Source of the DNA: Streptomyces sp. CB00316
Lineage (GTDB): Bacteria; Actinomycetota; Actinomycetes; Streptomycetales; Streptomycetaceae
DNA: 64,000 nucleotides
Assembly: GCF_001905595.1 (NCBI RefSeq)
Contig: NZ_LIXI01000004.1
Span: 62,001 to 126,000 of the forward strand
Direction: 5' to 3'
Each line of letters opens with the position of its first letter. Positions within the stretch are counted from its first letter, which is position 1. A model generated the notes under the pieces. The model was not told the origin of the DNA. It saw only the letters and a program-made list of their open reading frames with translations, and made no database searches. Positions 7,718 through 15,673 of this stretch are shown in pieces. The translations under genes were made by a program, and so were the position numbers.

Positions 7718-8785
7718 ATGGATGTCATGCCGAAAACCTCAGCGCGGCTGCTGTCGCTGCTCTCCCTGCTCCAGGCGCGCCGGGACTGGCCCGGGGCGTT
7801 GCTGGCCGAACGGCTGGACGTCAGCTCGCGTACCGTACGCCGCGATGTGGACCGGCTGCGGGAGCTCGGCTACCCGGTCGTGGCCATGAAGGGCCCGGAC
7901 GGCGGCTACCGCCTCGACGCGGGTACGGAGCTGCCGCCGCTCCTCTTCGACGACGAGCAGGCCGTGGCCCTGGCGGTCGCCCTGCAGATCGCGACCGCCT
8001 CCGGTGCGGGCATCGAGGAGGCGGCGGCCCGCGCGCTGAACACGGTCCGCCAGGTCCTGCCCGCCCGCCTGCGCCACCGCGTCGACACGCTCCGGGTCAC
8101 CGCTGTGGACCGCCCGGAGACCCGGCCGGGACCTCAGGTGGACAGCGGTGTGCTGATGGCGATCGGGGCCGCGGTGCACGCGCGCGAGGTGCTGCGCTTC
8201 GACTACAGCCCGGTGACCGCACCCGGGCCCGTACGGGCGGAGGCCGAGGGGGAGAGGGAGGGCGGCCGTGGTGTTCTGCCGCCCCCGCCCCGCCGGGTGG
8301 AGCCGCACCACCTCGTCACCTGGGGTCGGCGCTGGTATCTCGTCGCCTGGGACCTCGACCGCGGCGACTGGCGGACCTTCCGGGCCGACCGGCTCGCCCC
8401 GCGCACCCCGACCGGCCCCCGCTTCACCCCGCGCGAACTGCCCGGCGGGAGCGTGGCGGCCTTCGTCACCGCCCGGTTCCGGGGCACCACCGACGCCACC
8501 GGGGACGGCGTCGGCGGATGGCCCTGCCGAGGAGAGGTGATCCTCGGTCTCCCCGCGGCCGAGGTCCTGCGCCACACCCGCGAGGGGATCGTCGAGGAGC
8601 TCGGCCCGGACCGCTGCCGCCTCGTGCTGGGTTCGTGGTCGTGGCCCGGCCTGGTCGCCGCGGTCGGCAGGTTCGACGCCGACATCGAGGTGATCGGCCC
8701 TCCTGAACTCAGGTCGGCCTTCGCGCGGTTGGCGGCCCGGTACGCGGCAGCGGCGACGGACGCCCCTGAGGCGCCGTACTCCTGA
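7718..8785 (+). CDS. WYL-domain transcriptional regulator (YafY/DeoR-type)
   Basis: A 355-residue regulator. The N-terminal HTH_11 winged helix (LLSLLSLLQARRDWPGALLA, LDVSSRTVRRDVDRLRELGY, DGGYRLDAG) is followed by a WYL-type ligand-sensing domain (LRFDYSP...RRVEPHHLVTWGRRWYLVAWD...WRTFRADRL) and a C-terminal extension (VILGLPAAEVLRH...VGRFDADIEVIGP). In the core motif WRRWYLVAW-type residues read RRWYLVAW here. ATG 7718 or ATG 7727 may be used; no clear ribosome site is present, so a leaderless message is possible. It is divergent from the DinB-like gene, a common arrangement for this class, which suggests local control. Confidence 0.9.
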   Translation: MDVMPKTSARLLSLLSLLQARRDWPGALLAERLDVSSRTVRRDVDRLRELGYPVVAMKGPDGGYRLDAGTELPPLLFDDEQAVALAVALQIATASGAGIEEAAARALNTVRQVLPARLRHRVDTLRVTAVDRPETRPGPQVDSGVLMAIGAAVHAREVLRFDYSPVTAPGPVRAEAEGEREGGRGVLPPPPRRVEPHHLVTWGRRWYLVAWDLDRGDWRTFRADRLAPRTPTGPRFTPRELPGGSVAAFVTARFRGTTDATGDGVGGWPCRGEVILGLPAAEVLRHTREGIVEELGPDRCRLVLGSWSWPGLVAAVGRFDADIEVIGPPELRSAFARLAARYAAAATDAPEAPYS

Positions 8786-8813
8786 GGTGCCGATCCCCTG
8801 AGCGCGGGAGGAT

Positions 8814-9205
8814 TCAGCCGGCCGGCTCCCCGAGGAGCGCCCAGATGCGGCGCCCGTCGGCATCCCCGGCGATCTCCGTCCCCGCGAAGACCACCTCCAT
8901 CGCCCCGGCGTCCCGATGGCGCCGCACCTCGGCGGCGACCGCCTTCTCATCGCCGATCACCGCCACATCGACGTCCTGCCTGCCGCCGGAGAGCTCGAAG
9001 ACGCGGATGCAGGACGGGATCTTCTCGTAGAAGCGAACTGCTCGGCGTCCCGCTTCCGTACGGCGTCAACGTCGTCGGTCACCATGCCGTTCACCGGCGC
9101 GACGATCCGGGGCGCGGGGCACCCGGCCGCCTCGGCCGCCGCGTTGACGGCCGGGACGATGTGCTCGGCCAGGGCGCGGGGATCGGGGTGGTGGCGGTGA
9201 GCGGC
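8814..9205 (-). pseudogene. Remnant of a luciferase-like F420-dependent oxidoreductase
   Basis: Only the last 125 or so codons of a gene normally near 300 codons remain. RALAEHIVPAVNAAAEAAG, VAPVNGMVTDDVDAVRKRDA and EQF are in one frame. YEKIPSCIRVFELSGG, DVDVAVIGDEKAVAAEVRR and TEIAGDADGRR to the stop at 8814 are in another. The shift is explained by loss of one base near 9047 (EQF-A-FYEK is expected). The N-terminal TIM-barrel half with the cofactor site is absent. It lies between the WYL gene and the imine-reductase-like gene. Confidence 0.8.
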
Positions 9206-9254
9206 TCGCGCCTCGCAGCACCACCAACCCGGCTGACCCCTGCGGGGAACTTGC

Positions 9255-10154
9255 TCAACTCCGCCGCCCCAGCAGCTCGGCGACCCGGTGGAACCCCTCC
9301 TCCCCGTGCCCGAGCCCGATGGCCTGCCGGGCGAGGCCCTCGGCGGCGCGCATGACGCCCGCGTCTACGCTGTGGGCCTCGGAGGTGTGGATGACGTGGG
9401 CCATGGTCGACGCCGTCGAGGTGAGGGGGGTGCCCTCGGCGGAGAACGTCCCCCGGTCGACCTCCTCCGCGACCTCCGTGAAGATGGCCGGGAGGATGGC
9501 GCCGATCCCGGCGGCGAAGGGCGCAAGCTTCCGGGCCGTGATGCCTTCCGCCCGCGCCACGGCCAAGGCGTGGTTGAAGCCGGCCATCGCGGTCCAGAAG
9601 ATGTCGAGCAGCGCGATGTCGTAGGCCGCCGCCCGGCAGATCTTCTCGCCGAGGTGGGTGTGGGTGCCGCCCAACGTATCGAGTACGGGACGGTGTTCGC
9701 GGTAGAGGTCCCCGGGCCCGCTGTAGATGAGAACGGCGTCCGGGGTCCCGATGGTCACGGTGGGCGTCATGATCGCCCCGTCCAGGTACCGGACGCCGTG
9801 CTCGACCGCCCACACCGCCGCGTCCCGGGCCCGGCCCGGGGTGTCGGCCGTCAGGTTGACCACGGTGCGCCCCTTGAGCGCACCGGCGACCGCGTCGCGC
9901 CGCAGGACCGCGTCCACCGCGTCGTAGTTCACGACGCAGACCACGGTCAACGGGCTCGCGGCGACGGCCTCCTCGGCCGAAGGGGCGCTCACCGCACCTC
10001 GCTCGACCAGCTCCCGGTCCCGGCCCGGAGTCCGGTTCCAGACCGTGGTCCGCAGCCCGGCATCGAGGAAGGCACCGGCCAGGGCCCGCCCCATCGGCCC
10101 CAGCCCGATCACGGTGACGGCGGACTGTTCACGTGGCTCACTCTGCGGAGACAT
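9255..10154 (-). CDS. Imine reductase-like NAD(P)-dependent oxidoreductase
   Basis: A 299-residue enzyme. The Rossmann motif VIGLGPMGRALAGAFLDAG near the start is followed by VWNRTPGR, a cofactor-selecting segment with basic residues that suits NADPH. The NYDAVDAVL and LKGRTVVNLTAD segments belong to the 6-phosphogluconate dehydrogenase/beta-hydroxyacid dehydrogenase superfamily. In the helical half, AAYDIALLDIFWTAMAGFNHALA matches imine reductases, with Asp at the catalytic position of the R-type enzymes. ATG 10154 has GGGAG seven bases upstream. It is divergent from an HxlR regulator only 51 bases away, so substrate-responsive control is likely. The natural substrate is unknown. Confidence 0.85.
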   Translation of the reverse strand: MSPQSEPREQSAVTVIGLGPMGRALAGAFLDAGLRTTVWNRTPGRDRELVERGAVSAPSAEEAVAASPLTVVCVVNYDAVDAVLRRDAVAGALKGRTVVNLTADTPGRARDAAVWAVEHGVRYLDGAIMTPTVTIGTPDAVLIYSGPGDLYREHRPVLDTLGGTHTHLGEKICRAAAYDIALLDIFWTAMAGFNHALAVARAEGITARKLAPFAAGIGAILPAIFTEVAEEVDRGTFSAEGTPLTSTASTMAHVIHTSEAHSVDAGVMRAAEGLARQAIGLGHGEEGFHRVAELLGRRS

Positions 10155-10205
10155 GGCTCAACTCCCTGAAATAATGGACGCTCTCTCGACGAACGGAGCG
10201 ATGAG

Positions 10206-10556
10206 ATGACGCGCAGCCGTGCCCAGGACCCGAACGTCTGCGGGGTTACCGCCGCGATCGCCGTGGTCGACGGAAAGTGGAAGTCGGGCCTGATCTGGCT
10301 CCTGGAATCCGGCCCCCGCCGTCCGGGCGGGCTACGCCGTCAACTGCCCGGCCTCAGCGAAAAGGTGCTGACTCAGGCGCTCCGCGAGATGGAGGCCGAT
10401 GGGCTGGGGCGCCGGGAGGTGCACGACGTCCGGCCGTTGAAGACGACGTACTCGCTGACCGAGGACGGCCAAGAACTCGCCGAACTCCTCGACACCCTCT
10501 CCGACTGGGGCCGACGCCGCCTGGCGAGACTCACCGAGCTCCAGTCGGTCTTTTGA
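10206..10556 (+). CDS. HxlR family transcriptional regulator
   Basis: A 116-residue winged-helix regulator. The family opening CGVTAAIAVVDGKWKSGLIWLLESGPRRPGGLRRQLPGLSEKVLTQ keeps the conserved Cys that lets many HxlR proteins sense quinones, aldehydes or oxidation. The second half (REMEADGLGRREVHDVRPLKTTYSLTEDG) is the recognition helix and wing. A GGAG ribosome site precedes ATG 10206. It is divergent from the imine-reductase-like gene, its most likely target. Autoregulation from the shared 51-bp gap is probable but not shown. Confidence 0.92.
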   Translation: MTRSRAQDPNVCGVTAAIAVVDGKWKSGLIWLLESGPRRPGGLRRQLPGLSEKVLTQALREMEADGLGRREVHDVRPLKTTYSLTEDGQELAELLDTLSDWGRRRLARLTELQSVF

Positions 10557-10710
10557 CGCACCACATCCCCTCCCCTCCTCCACCCTCCGGGTTCCGGCGC
10601 CCCTCCGACCGCTCCCCACCAGGATCGGCCGTCCGTCGACCGTTGCCCAGTACCCACAAATAGGTGGCTACGGCCAGGGCTGTCCGCTCCTCGGCCGCTA
10701 TCGTGCGGCC

Positions 10711-11231
10711 GTGCCAAGTACCGGGCAACGTCCGCTTCTCTTCCTCGACGTCGACGGCCCCCTCATCCCGTTCGGAGGAACGCCGCAGCGGTACCCGCAG
10801 GGATAGCCCAGGTACCGCTCGCCCTCAGGGCCTCGGGCCGCAGCGGCGAACTCCCCGCTGACCAGGATCAATCCGGCGCATGGGCTGCGACTGGCCGCAC
10901 TGGCCTACGAGTTGGTGTGGGCGACGACGTGGCTGGCCGGCGCCAACGAGTGCATCGCGCCCTGGCTGGGGCTGCCGCCCCTGCCCGTGGTGTCCTGGCC
11001 GGAGGAGCCCGCCGAGGCCGAGCGGGACGGCCTCCACTGGAAGATCCGTGCCCTCGTCGACCGGCCGGCCGGCCGTGCCTTCGCCTGGGTGGACGACGAG
11101 ATCACCGATACCGACCGGGCTTGGGTGGAGAGGCACCACGGGGGCGAGCGCTTCTCCACCGGGTCGATCCCCGCCACGGCCTCACGGACGCGGTCTTCGC
11201 CGCTCTCACGGACTGGCTGGACAGGTGCTGA
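10711..11231 (+). pseudogene. Inactivated HAD-like domain protein gene
   Basis: From GTG 10711 the frame reads PLLFLDVDGPLIPFGG, the catalytic HAD motif I, then hits a TAG at 10804-10806. The same frame resumes LTRINPAHGLRLAALAYELV, ATTWLAGANECIAPWLGLP and FAWVDDEITDTDRAWVERHHGG. Near 11140 it shifts frame and then reads LLHRVDPRHGLTDAVFAAL with the proper stop at 11229-11231. One nonsense codon and one frameshift therefore break an otherwise complete gene of about 170 codons. Motif IV (WVDDE) is preserved, so the loss looks recent. Confidence 0.85.
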
Positions 11232-11284
11232 CCGGCCGTCCGGACCCTTCCCCCCCCTGCGGCACCGCCGAAGGTCAGTCGCGG

Positions 11285-12139
11285 TCAACTCCCCGCGAGG
11301 CTCGCGAGCACCTCGGCGGCGGGCTTCGGGTGGACGAGCCAGCGCAGGTGGCTTCCCTCAAGGGTCCGGATGTCGAAGGGGTTCTCGGGGGTGAGCGCGT
11401 CCGCCTCGCGGATCATGCGGTCCTGCACCGCGAGCGGAAGGCTGGCATCGGCGGCCAGGCGCACGTAGGTCCTGGGAATCCGGCCCCAGGTCGCGGCCTG
11501 CGCCCGGTCGGCGGACGTACCGACGTCGAGGTTCTCATCGGGCTGGAAGGTGTTGAGGAAGGTCCGGAACTCGTCATCGGTGAGGTCGGCGGCGAACGCC
11601 TGTTTGAACGCGCTGAGCGCTGTCGGGTCGGCGGTGCGGAAGTTGGTCCGGAGCAGGCCGAGTTCGGCCGGGTTCCCGACGAGCGTGGCGACGAAGGCCC
11701 CCGGGTCGACGTCCGCCATCTCCGGCTCGGCGTAGTAGTCGCCCACGTTCAGGTCGACGGGGCACCAGGCGGAGACGTAGACGATCCGGTCGATCAGGTC
11801 GGGCCGGGCATTGGCGACGGCGGTGGCCGTGGCGCCGCCCCTGCTGTGTGCGACGAGGACGGTGGGCCCGTTCCGCTTGGCCCGTTCGAGGACCTCGATC
11901 ACGCGGGCGGCGGTGTCGGCGAGCGTGACTCCCTTGATGCTCCCCGGTTCCGCGGCGAGGGCGGCCAGGTCCTGGGGAGCCTGGTAGGCCGCCGGGAAGG
12001 TCGCCTCGAACCCGTGCCCCGGAAGGTCGACCGCGACCGAGCGGTGCCCGAGCAGGGCGAGTTCGGCCTGCAGCGGCGCGAACGAGAACGAATTCGCGAA
12101 AGCTCCATGAACAAGAACGAAGGTCGGCAGATTCTGCAT
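11285..12139 (-). CDS. Alpha/beta hydrolase
   Basis: A 284-residue hydrolase. LVHGAFANSFSF holds the oxyanion HG motif, VLVAHSRGGATA the nucleophile elbow (Ser in AHSRG), and the C-terminal EGSHLRWLVHP carries the catalytic His. The acid residue is probably in the ALTPENPFDI region. This pattern fits the AB hydrolase group that includes small esterases and salicylate-esterase-like proteins; substrate is unassigned. No signal peptide is present. ATG 12139 follows a weak CTGGAG. It has no operon partner; the nearest upstream gene is the divergent HTH regulator about 290 bases away. Confidence 0.88.
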   Translation of the reverse strand: MQNLPTFVLVHGAFANSFSFAPLQAELALLGHRSVAVDLPGHGFEATFPAAYQAPQDLAALAAEPGSIKGVTLADTAARVIEVLERAKRNGPTVLVAHSRGGATATAVANARPDLIDRIVYVSAWCPVDLNVGDYYAEPEMADVDPGAFVATLVGNPAELGLLRTNFRTADPTALSAFKQAFAADLTDDEFRTFLNTFQPDENLDVGTSADRAQAATWGRIPRTYVRLAADASLPLAVQDRMIREADALTPENPFDIRTLEGSHLRWLVHPKPAAEVLASLAGS

Positions 12140-12377
12140 ACTCCAGCGTCCAACAGAATGATCTTCGGAGCAAGGTATCTGCCCAACCGCGACGTGACCT
12201 GTGTCCGGTGACGGATCGAACCCAAGGAGATGGCGAGGCCGTAGTCGGCGAAGCAGGTTCGCCGTGGATCGCGCATGCTCCGGTAGCGGCCGCGTACCGG
12301 GAACCCTGCACAGGTACGGGAACGAACACGCTCAGCCATGCACGGTCATGTGCAGTCACGCGTGGCGTGCGACACTT

Positions 12378-12407
12378 TTGCAAGCACCCGCTTGCAATAG
12401 TTAGCAT
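12378..12407 (+). promoter_or_regulatory. Promoter with embedded palindrome upstream of the HTH gene
   Basis: TTGCAAGC (12378-12385), ACCC, GCTTGCAA (12390-12397) is a perfect 8-bp inverted repeat. Its first half provides a -35-like TTGCAA, and TAGCAT at 12402-12407 lies 18 bp further as a -10, with the start codon at 12428. A protein bound to the palindrome would cover the -35 and spacer, so repression, probably by the encoded HTH protein itself, is likely. Confidence 0.7.
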
Positions 12408-12427
12408 GGGTGTTGCAGACTCCAGTC

Positions 12428-12880
12428 ATGGCATCACTCAACGTCGGCAATCTCGGTGAGTACCTCCGGGAGCAGCGCCGTGCCGCGCAGCTCTCGTTGC
12501 GGCAGCTCGCCGATGCCGCCGGGGTGTCGAACCCGTATCTCAGCCAGATCGAGCGTGGCCTGCGCAAGCCCAGTGCGGAAGTGCTGCAGCAGGTGGCCAA
12601 GGCGCTGCGGATCTCGGCCGAGACCCTTTACGTACGGGCGGGAATCCTCGACGAGCGGGAGCGGGAGGAGCTGGAGACGCGGGCGGTCATTCTGGCCGAT
12701 CCGTCGATCAACGAGCGGCAGAAGAACGTCCTGCTGCAGATCTACGACTCCTTCCGCCGCGAGAACGGGTTCGTGCCCGAGACGGACGAGACGGACGAGA
12801 CGTCTCGGGCGGACGAGACGCCCGGGGCGGACGACGCGCTCAAGGCCGATGCCGCAAAAGACGACAACCCTCACAGCTAG
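12428..12880 (+). CDS. XRE-family helix-turn-helix regulator (Rv0474-like)
   Basis: A 150-residue DNA-binding protein. The Cro/C1-type helix-turn-helix is LGEYLREQRRAAQLSLRQLADAAGVSNPYLSQIERGLRKPSAEVLQQVAKAL, at about residues 9-60. A helical region follows (INERQKNVLLQIYDSFRREN), then an acidic Asp/Glu/Thr tail. It sits directly before an HbhA-like gene and a DUF2516 gene, the order known for Rv0474-Rv0475-Rv0476 in M. tuberculosis. ATG 12428 is chosen since homology starts there. A palindrome overlapping its promoter suggests autoregulation; control of the downstream gene is inferred. Confidence 0.92.
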   Translation: MASLNVGNLGEYLREQRRAAQLSLRQLADAAGVSNPYLSQIERGLRKPSAEVLQQVAKALRISAETLYVRAGILDEREREELETRAVILADPSINERQKNVLLQIYDSFRRENGFVPETDETDETSRADETPGADDALKADAAKDDNPHS

Positions 12881-12924
12881 CCGTAGTCACCAGCTGCTTC
12901 TGATGATCCGGGAGGACCACAGTC

Positions 12925-13575
12925 ATGGCCATCACCGATGACCTGCGCAAGACCCTCACCGACCGCACCCCCCTCTACTTCGCCGCCGGCACGGCCGACC
13001 TGGCCGTGCAGCAGGCGCTCAAGGTCCCGGCGCTGATCGAGCAGCTGCGGGCCGAGGCGCCCGAGCGGTTCGAGGCCGTACGCAACACCGACCCCAAGGC
13101 CGTGCAGGAGAAGGTGACCACGCAGGCCAAGGAGGCCCAGGCCACCGTGCAGGCGAAGGTCACCGAGGTGTTCGGGGCGCTCGACGCCGCCGACCTGAAG
13201 AAGCTGGGCGAGAGCGCTCAGGACATGGCGCTGCGCGGCGTGGGCATCGCCGCCGAGTACGCGGTGCGGGCCCGGGAGACGTACGAGAAGGTCGCCGTCC
13301 ACGGCGAGCAGGCCGTGCGGACCTGGCGCGGCGAGACGGCCGACGAGATCGTCGAGATCGCCGCCGTCGTGGAGGGCGAGCCGATGGCCGCGACGAAGAG
13401 TGAGACCAAGCCCGCCGCCGCGACGACCAAGAGCGCGCCCAAGCCGGCTGCCGTGAAGACCGTGCCCGCCGCGGAGGGCGCCACCCCCGCCGAGGCCAAG
13501 GCCGCGCCCGCCAAGAAGGCTCCCGCCCCGCGCAAGCCCGCAGCCCGGAAGGACACCCCGCCCGCCGGGAAGTAA
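12925..13575 (+). CDS. HbhA-like Ala/Lys-rich protein
   Basis: A 216-residue protein. The first 150 residues are mostly amphipathic helix (LAVQQALKVPALIEQLRAEAPERFEAV, AQATVQAKVTEVF) and the last 65 are Lys/Ala/Pro repeats (PAKKAPAPRKPAARK). That is the layout of mycobacterial heparin-binding haemagglutinin, whose lysine-rich tail binds polyanions. No signal peptide is visible, as in HbhA. Streptomyces has no host-adhesion role for it, so cell-envelope or nucleic-acid association are equally plausible. A GGGAGGA ribosome site precedes ATG 12925. It follows the HTH gene by 44 bases and is probably co-transcribed. Confidence 0.85.
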   Translation: MAITDDLRKTLTDRTPLYFAAGTADLAVQQALKVPALIEQLRAEAPERFEAVRNTDPKAVQEKVTTQAKEAQATVQAKVTEVFGALDAADLKKLGESAQDMALRGVGIAAEYAVRARETYEKVAVHGEQAVRTWRGETADEIVEIAAVVEGEPMAATKSETKPAAATTKSAPKPAAVKTVPAAEGATPAEAKAAPAKKAPAPRKPAARKDTPPAGK

Positions 13576-13705
13576 CCCCGACGGCTCCGTCCCGTACGGA
13601 CGAAGAGTGACCGGGGCGCGGGGCGGGCACCTTTACCGGTGGCCGGTTCGTTGTCCCGGTACCTTGGCCGCAGGGCGCTCATCCACTCACTAGGCGGTTC
13701 ACATC

Positions 13706-14047
13706 ATGTTGCTCTCCGCATTCGGCTCACTCCTCCAGCTGCTCTATCTGGGCATGCTGGTGCTGGCCGTGGTCGCCTTCGTCTTCGCGGCGATCGCCCG
13801 GGAGGACGCCTACCGGGCCGCCGACAAGAAGAAGAAGTCCTTCTGGCTGATCATTCTCGGCGTCGCCGTCGCCGTGAACCTGCTCATCCCGTTCCTCTTC
13901 CTCCAGCTCGCGGGTGTGGTCGCGTCGATCGTGTTCATGGTCGACGTACGGCCCGCGCTCAAGGAGGTCTCGGGTGGCAGCGGCGGTGGCCGCCGGGGCG
14001 GTTCCAGCAGTGACGGGCCCTACGGGCCGTACAACGGCGGGCGCTGA
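13706..14047 (+). CDS. DUF2516 family membrane protein
   Basis: A 113-residue integral membrane protein. Segment one is LLQLLYLGMLVLAVVAFVFAAIA, a basic loop DKKKKS follows, then FWLIILGVAVAVNLLIPFLFLQLAGVVASIVFMVDVRP, giving about three helices, and a Gly/Ser-rich tail ends in PYGPYNGG. This matches DUF2516, the family of Rv0476, and completes the HTH-HbhA-DUF2516 trio. Function is unknown. Its last 28 bases overlap the 3' end of the convergent SpoIIE phosphatase gene. Confidence 0.9.
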   Translation: MLLSAFGSLLQLLYLGMLVLAVVAFVFAAIAREDAYRAADKKKKSFWLIILGVAVAVNLLIPFLFLQLAGVVASIVFMVDVRPALKEVSGGSGGGRRGGSSSDGPYGPYNGGR

Positions 14048-15408
14048 GCGCTCGCGGCGGCGGGAGCGGTAGCCGTAGGAGCGGTCGATACGGGGCCGGG
14101 GCGCGAGGCGCTCCGGCCCCGTCGCCGTACCCGCTCCGGGTCGCGGCCCAGCAGCAGCACCGCCACGTCGTCCGTCAGCTCGCCGCCGTTCAGCTCCCGC
14201 ACCTCGGCGACCGCGGCCTCCAGCAGCTCCTCGCCCGCCAGCCCCTGCTCCAGCCGGCTGTTGACCATCGCGACCATGCCGTCCTGGCCGAGCCGCTGAC
14301 TGCTGCCCGCCCCGACGCGGCCCTCGATCAGCCCGTCCGTGTACATCATCAGGCTCCACTCCGCGCCCAGCTCCACCTGGCGGCGCGGCCACCGGGCGCG
14401 CGGCAGCAGTCCGAGCGCCGGGCCGCCGTCCTCGTACGGGAGCAGCCGGGCCGGCCGGCCGTGGCGGGCCAGCAGCGGTGCGGGGTGGCCGGCCAGGCAG
14501 AGTCCGGCGCGGCGGCCGTCGGCAGCGATGTCGACGGTGCAGAGCGTCGCGAAGATCTCCTCGCTCTGCCGCTCGTGCTCCAGCACCTGCTGGAGGGTGG
14601 AGAGCAGCTGGTCGCCGCAGAGCCCGGCCAGGGTCAGCGCCCGCCAGGCGATCCGCAGCTCCACGCCGAGCGCCGCCTCGTCCGGACCGTGCCCGCAGAC
14701 GTCGCCGATCATCGCGTGGACCGTGCCGTCCGGGGTGCGCACGGTGTCGTAGAAGTCGCCGCCGAGGAGGGCGCGGCTGCGGCCCGGCCGGTAGCGGGCG
14801 GCGAAGCTCAGGTCGGAGCCCTCCAGGAGCGGGGTGGGCAGCAGGCCGCGCTCCAGGCGGGCGTTCTCCTGGGCGCGCAGCCCGGACTCGGTCAGTTGGT
14901 GCTGGGCGATGTCGGCGCGCTTGCGCTCGACGGCGTACCGGATCGCGCGGCTCAACACCCGGGCGTCCAGCTCGCCCCGGAAGAGGTAGTCCTGCGCCCC
15001 GACGCGCACCGCCTCGGCCGCCAGCTCCGTGTCGTCCTGCGCGGTGAGCACGAGGACCGCGTGGAGCGGGGCGATCCGCAGTACGTGGGTGAGGACCGCC
15101 AGTTCGTCGGCCCGGCCGGGGGTGGGCTCGGGCCGGTGGTCGGGGGCGGCGGCGGCCGCTGTGGTGGTGGCCGGCACGGGCAGCGCGAGGTCCAGCAGGA
15201 TGCAGTCGACGTCGTCGGTGAGCAGCCGCCCGGCCTCGGTGAGGTTGCGGGCGGTACGGATACGGACCCGGGTGCCGGCCGCTGCCGAGAGCTCGGGTCC
15301 CGTGATGCTGCCCGCCGGGTCGTCCTCGATCACCAGGACGGTGAGGTCGGCGCCATGGTGGGTCTCCGCAGCGGTTACGTCACGTTGCTGCGGTACGGGT
15401 ACGGGCAT
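14020..15408 (-). CDS. Response-regulator-linked SpoIIE (PP2C) phosphatase
   Basis: A 462-residue two-domain protein. An N-terminal receiver domain (LTVLVIEDDPAG, CILLDLALP with the phospho-acceptor Asp, VLTAQDD, GAQDYLFRG) has a proline/alanine insertion after the acceptor strand. The C-terminal SpoIIE-type metal-dependent Ser/Thr phosphatase shows LLGGDFYDTV, MIGDVCGHGPDEA, LCLAGHPAPLL, YTDGLIEGR and LTDDVAVLLL, with the metal-binding Asps intact. Such RsbU-like proteins control anti-sigma-factor antagonists. A GGAGGA site precedes ATG 15408. No anti-sigma partner is adjacent, so its target is unknown. Confidence 0.92.
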   Translation of the reverse strand: MPVPVPQQRDVTAAETHHGADLTVLVIEDDPAGSITGPELSAAAGTRVRIRTARNLTEAGRLLTDDVDCILLDLALPVPATTTAAAAAPDHRPEPTPGRADELAVLTHVLRIAPLHAVLVLTAQDDTELAAEAVRVGAQDYLFRGELDARVLSRAIRYAVERKRADIAQHQLTESGLRAQENARLERGLLPTPLLEGSDLSFAARYRPGRSRALLGGDFYDTVRTPDGTVHAMIGDVCGHGPDEAALGVELRIAWRALTLAGLCGDQLLSTLQQVLEHERQSEEIFATLCTVDIAADGRRAGLCLAGHPAPLLARHGRPARLLPYEDGGPALGLLPRARWPRRQVELGAEWSLMMYTDGLIEGRVGAGSSQRLGQDGMVAMVNSRLEQGLAGEELLEAAVAEVRELNGGELTDDVAVLLLGRDPERVRRRGRSASRPGPVSTAPTATAPAAASAQRPPLYGP

Positions 15409-15673
15409 CGGTTCGGGTCCTCCCCTCCCCCGAGGGCACGGCGGTACGCCGATCGACGAACGCCAGTCGGGGACGATAGCGGTCCCCGGCGGGGGAACGG
15501 AATGGCGCGCGCGGACCAGCCCCTGTCCTATGCGCCGTCATAAGCCGCTTCCCGGCACGGAACCGGCGCGATGGGGCGCGAGGGGGGCGGCTCAGAGGCC
15601 ATGACAAACATCACCCGCGCACGCCCGTGCCCGCACCGGCCACGTGGCGCCGCTCACGCCCCCGGAGGGGCTC

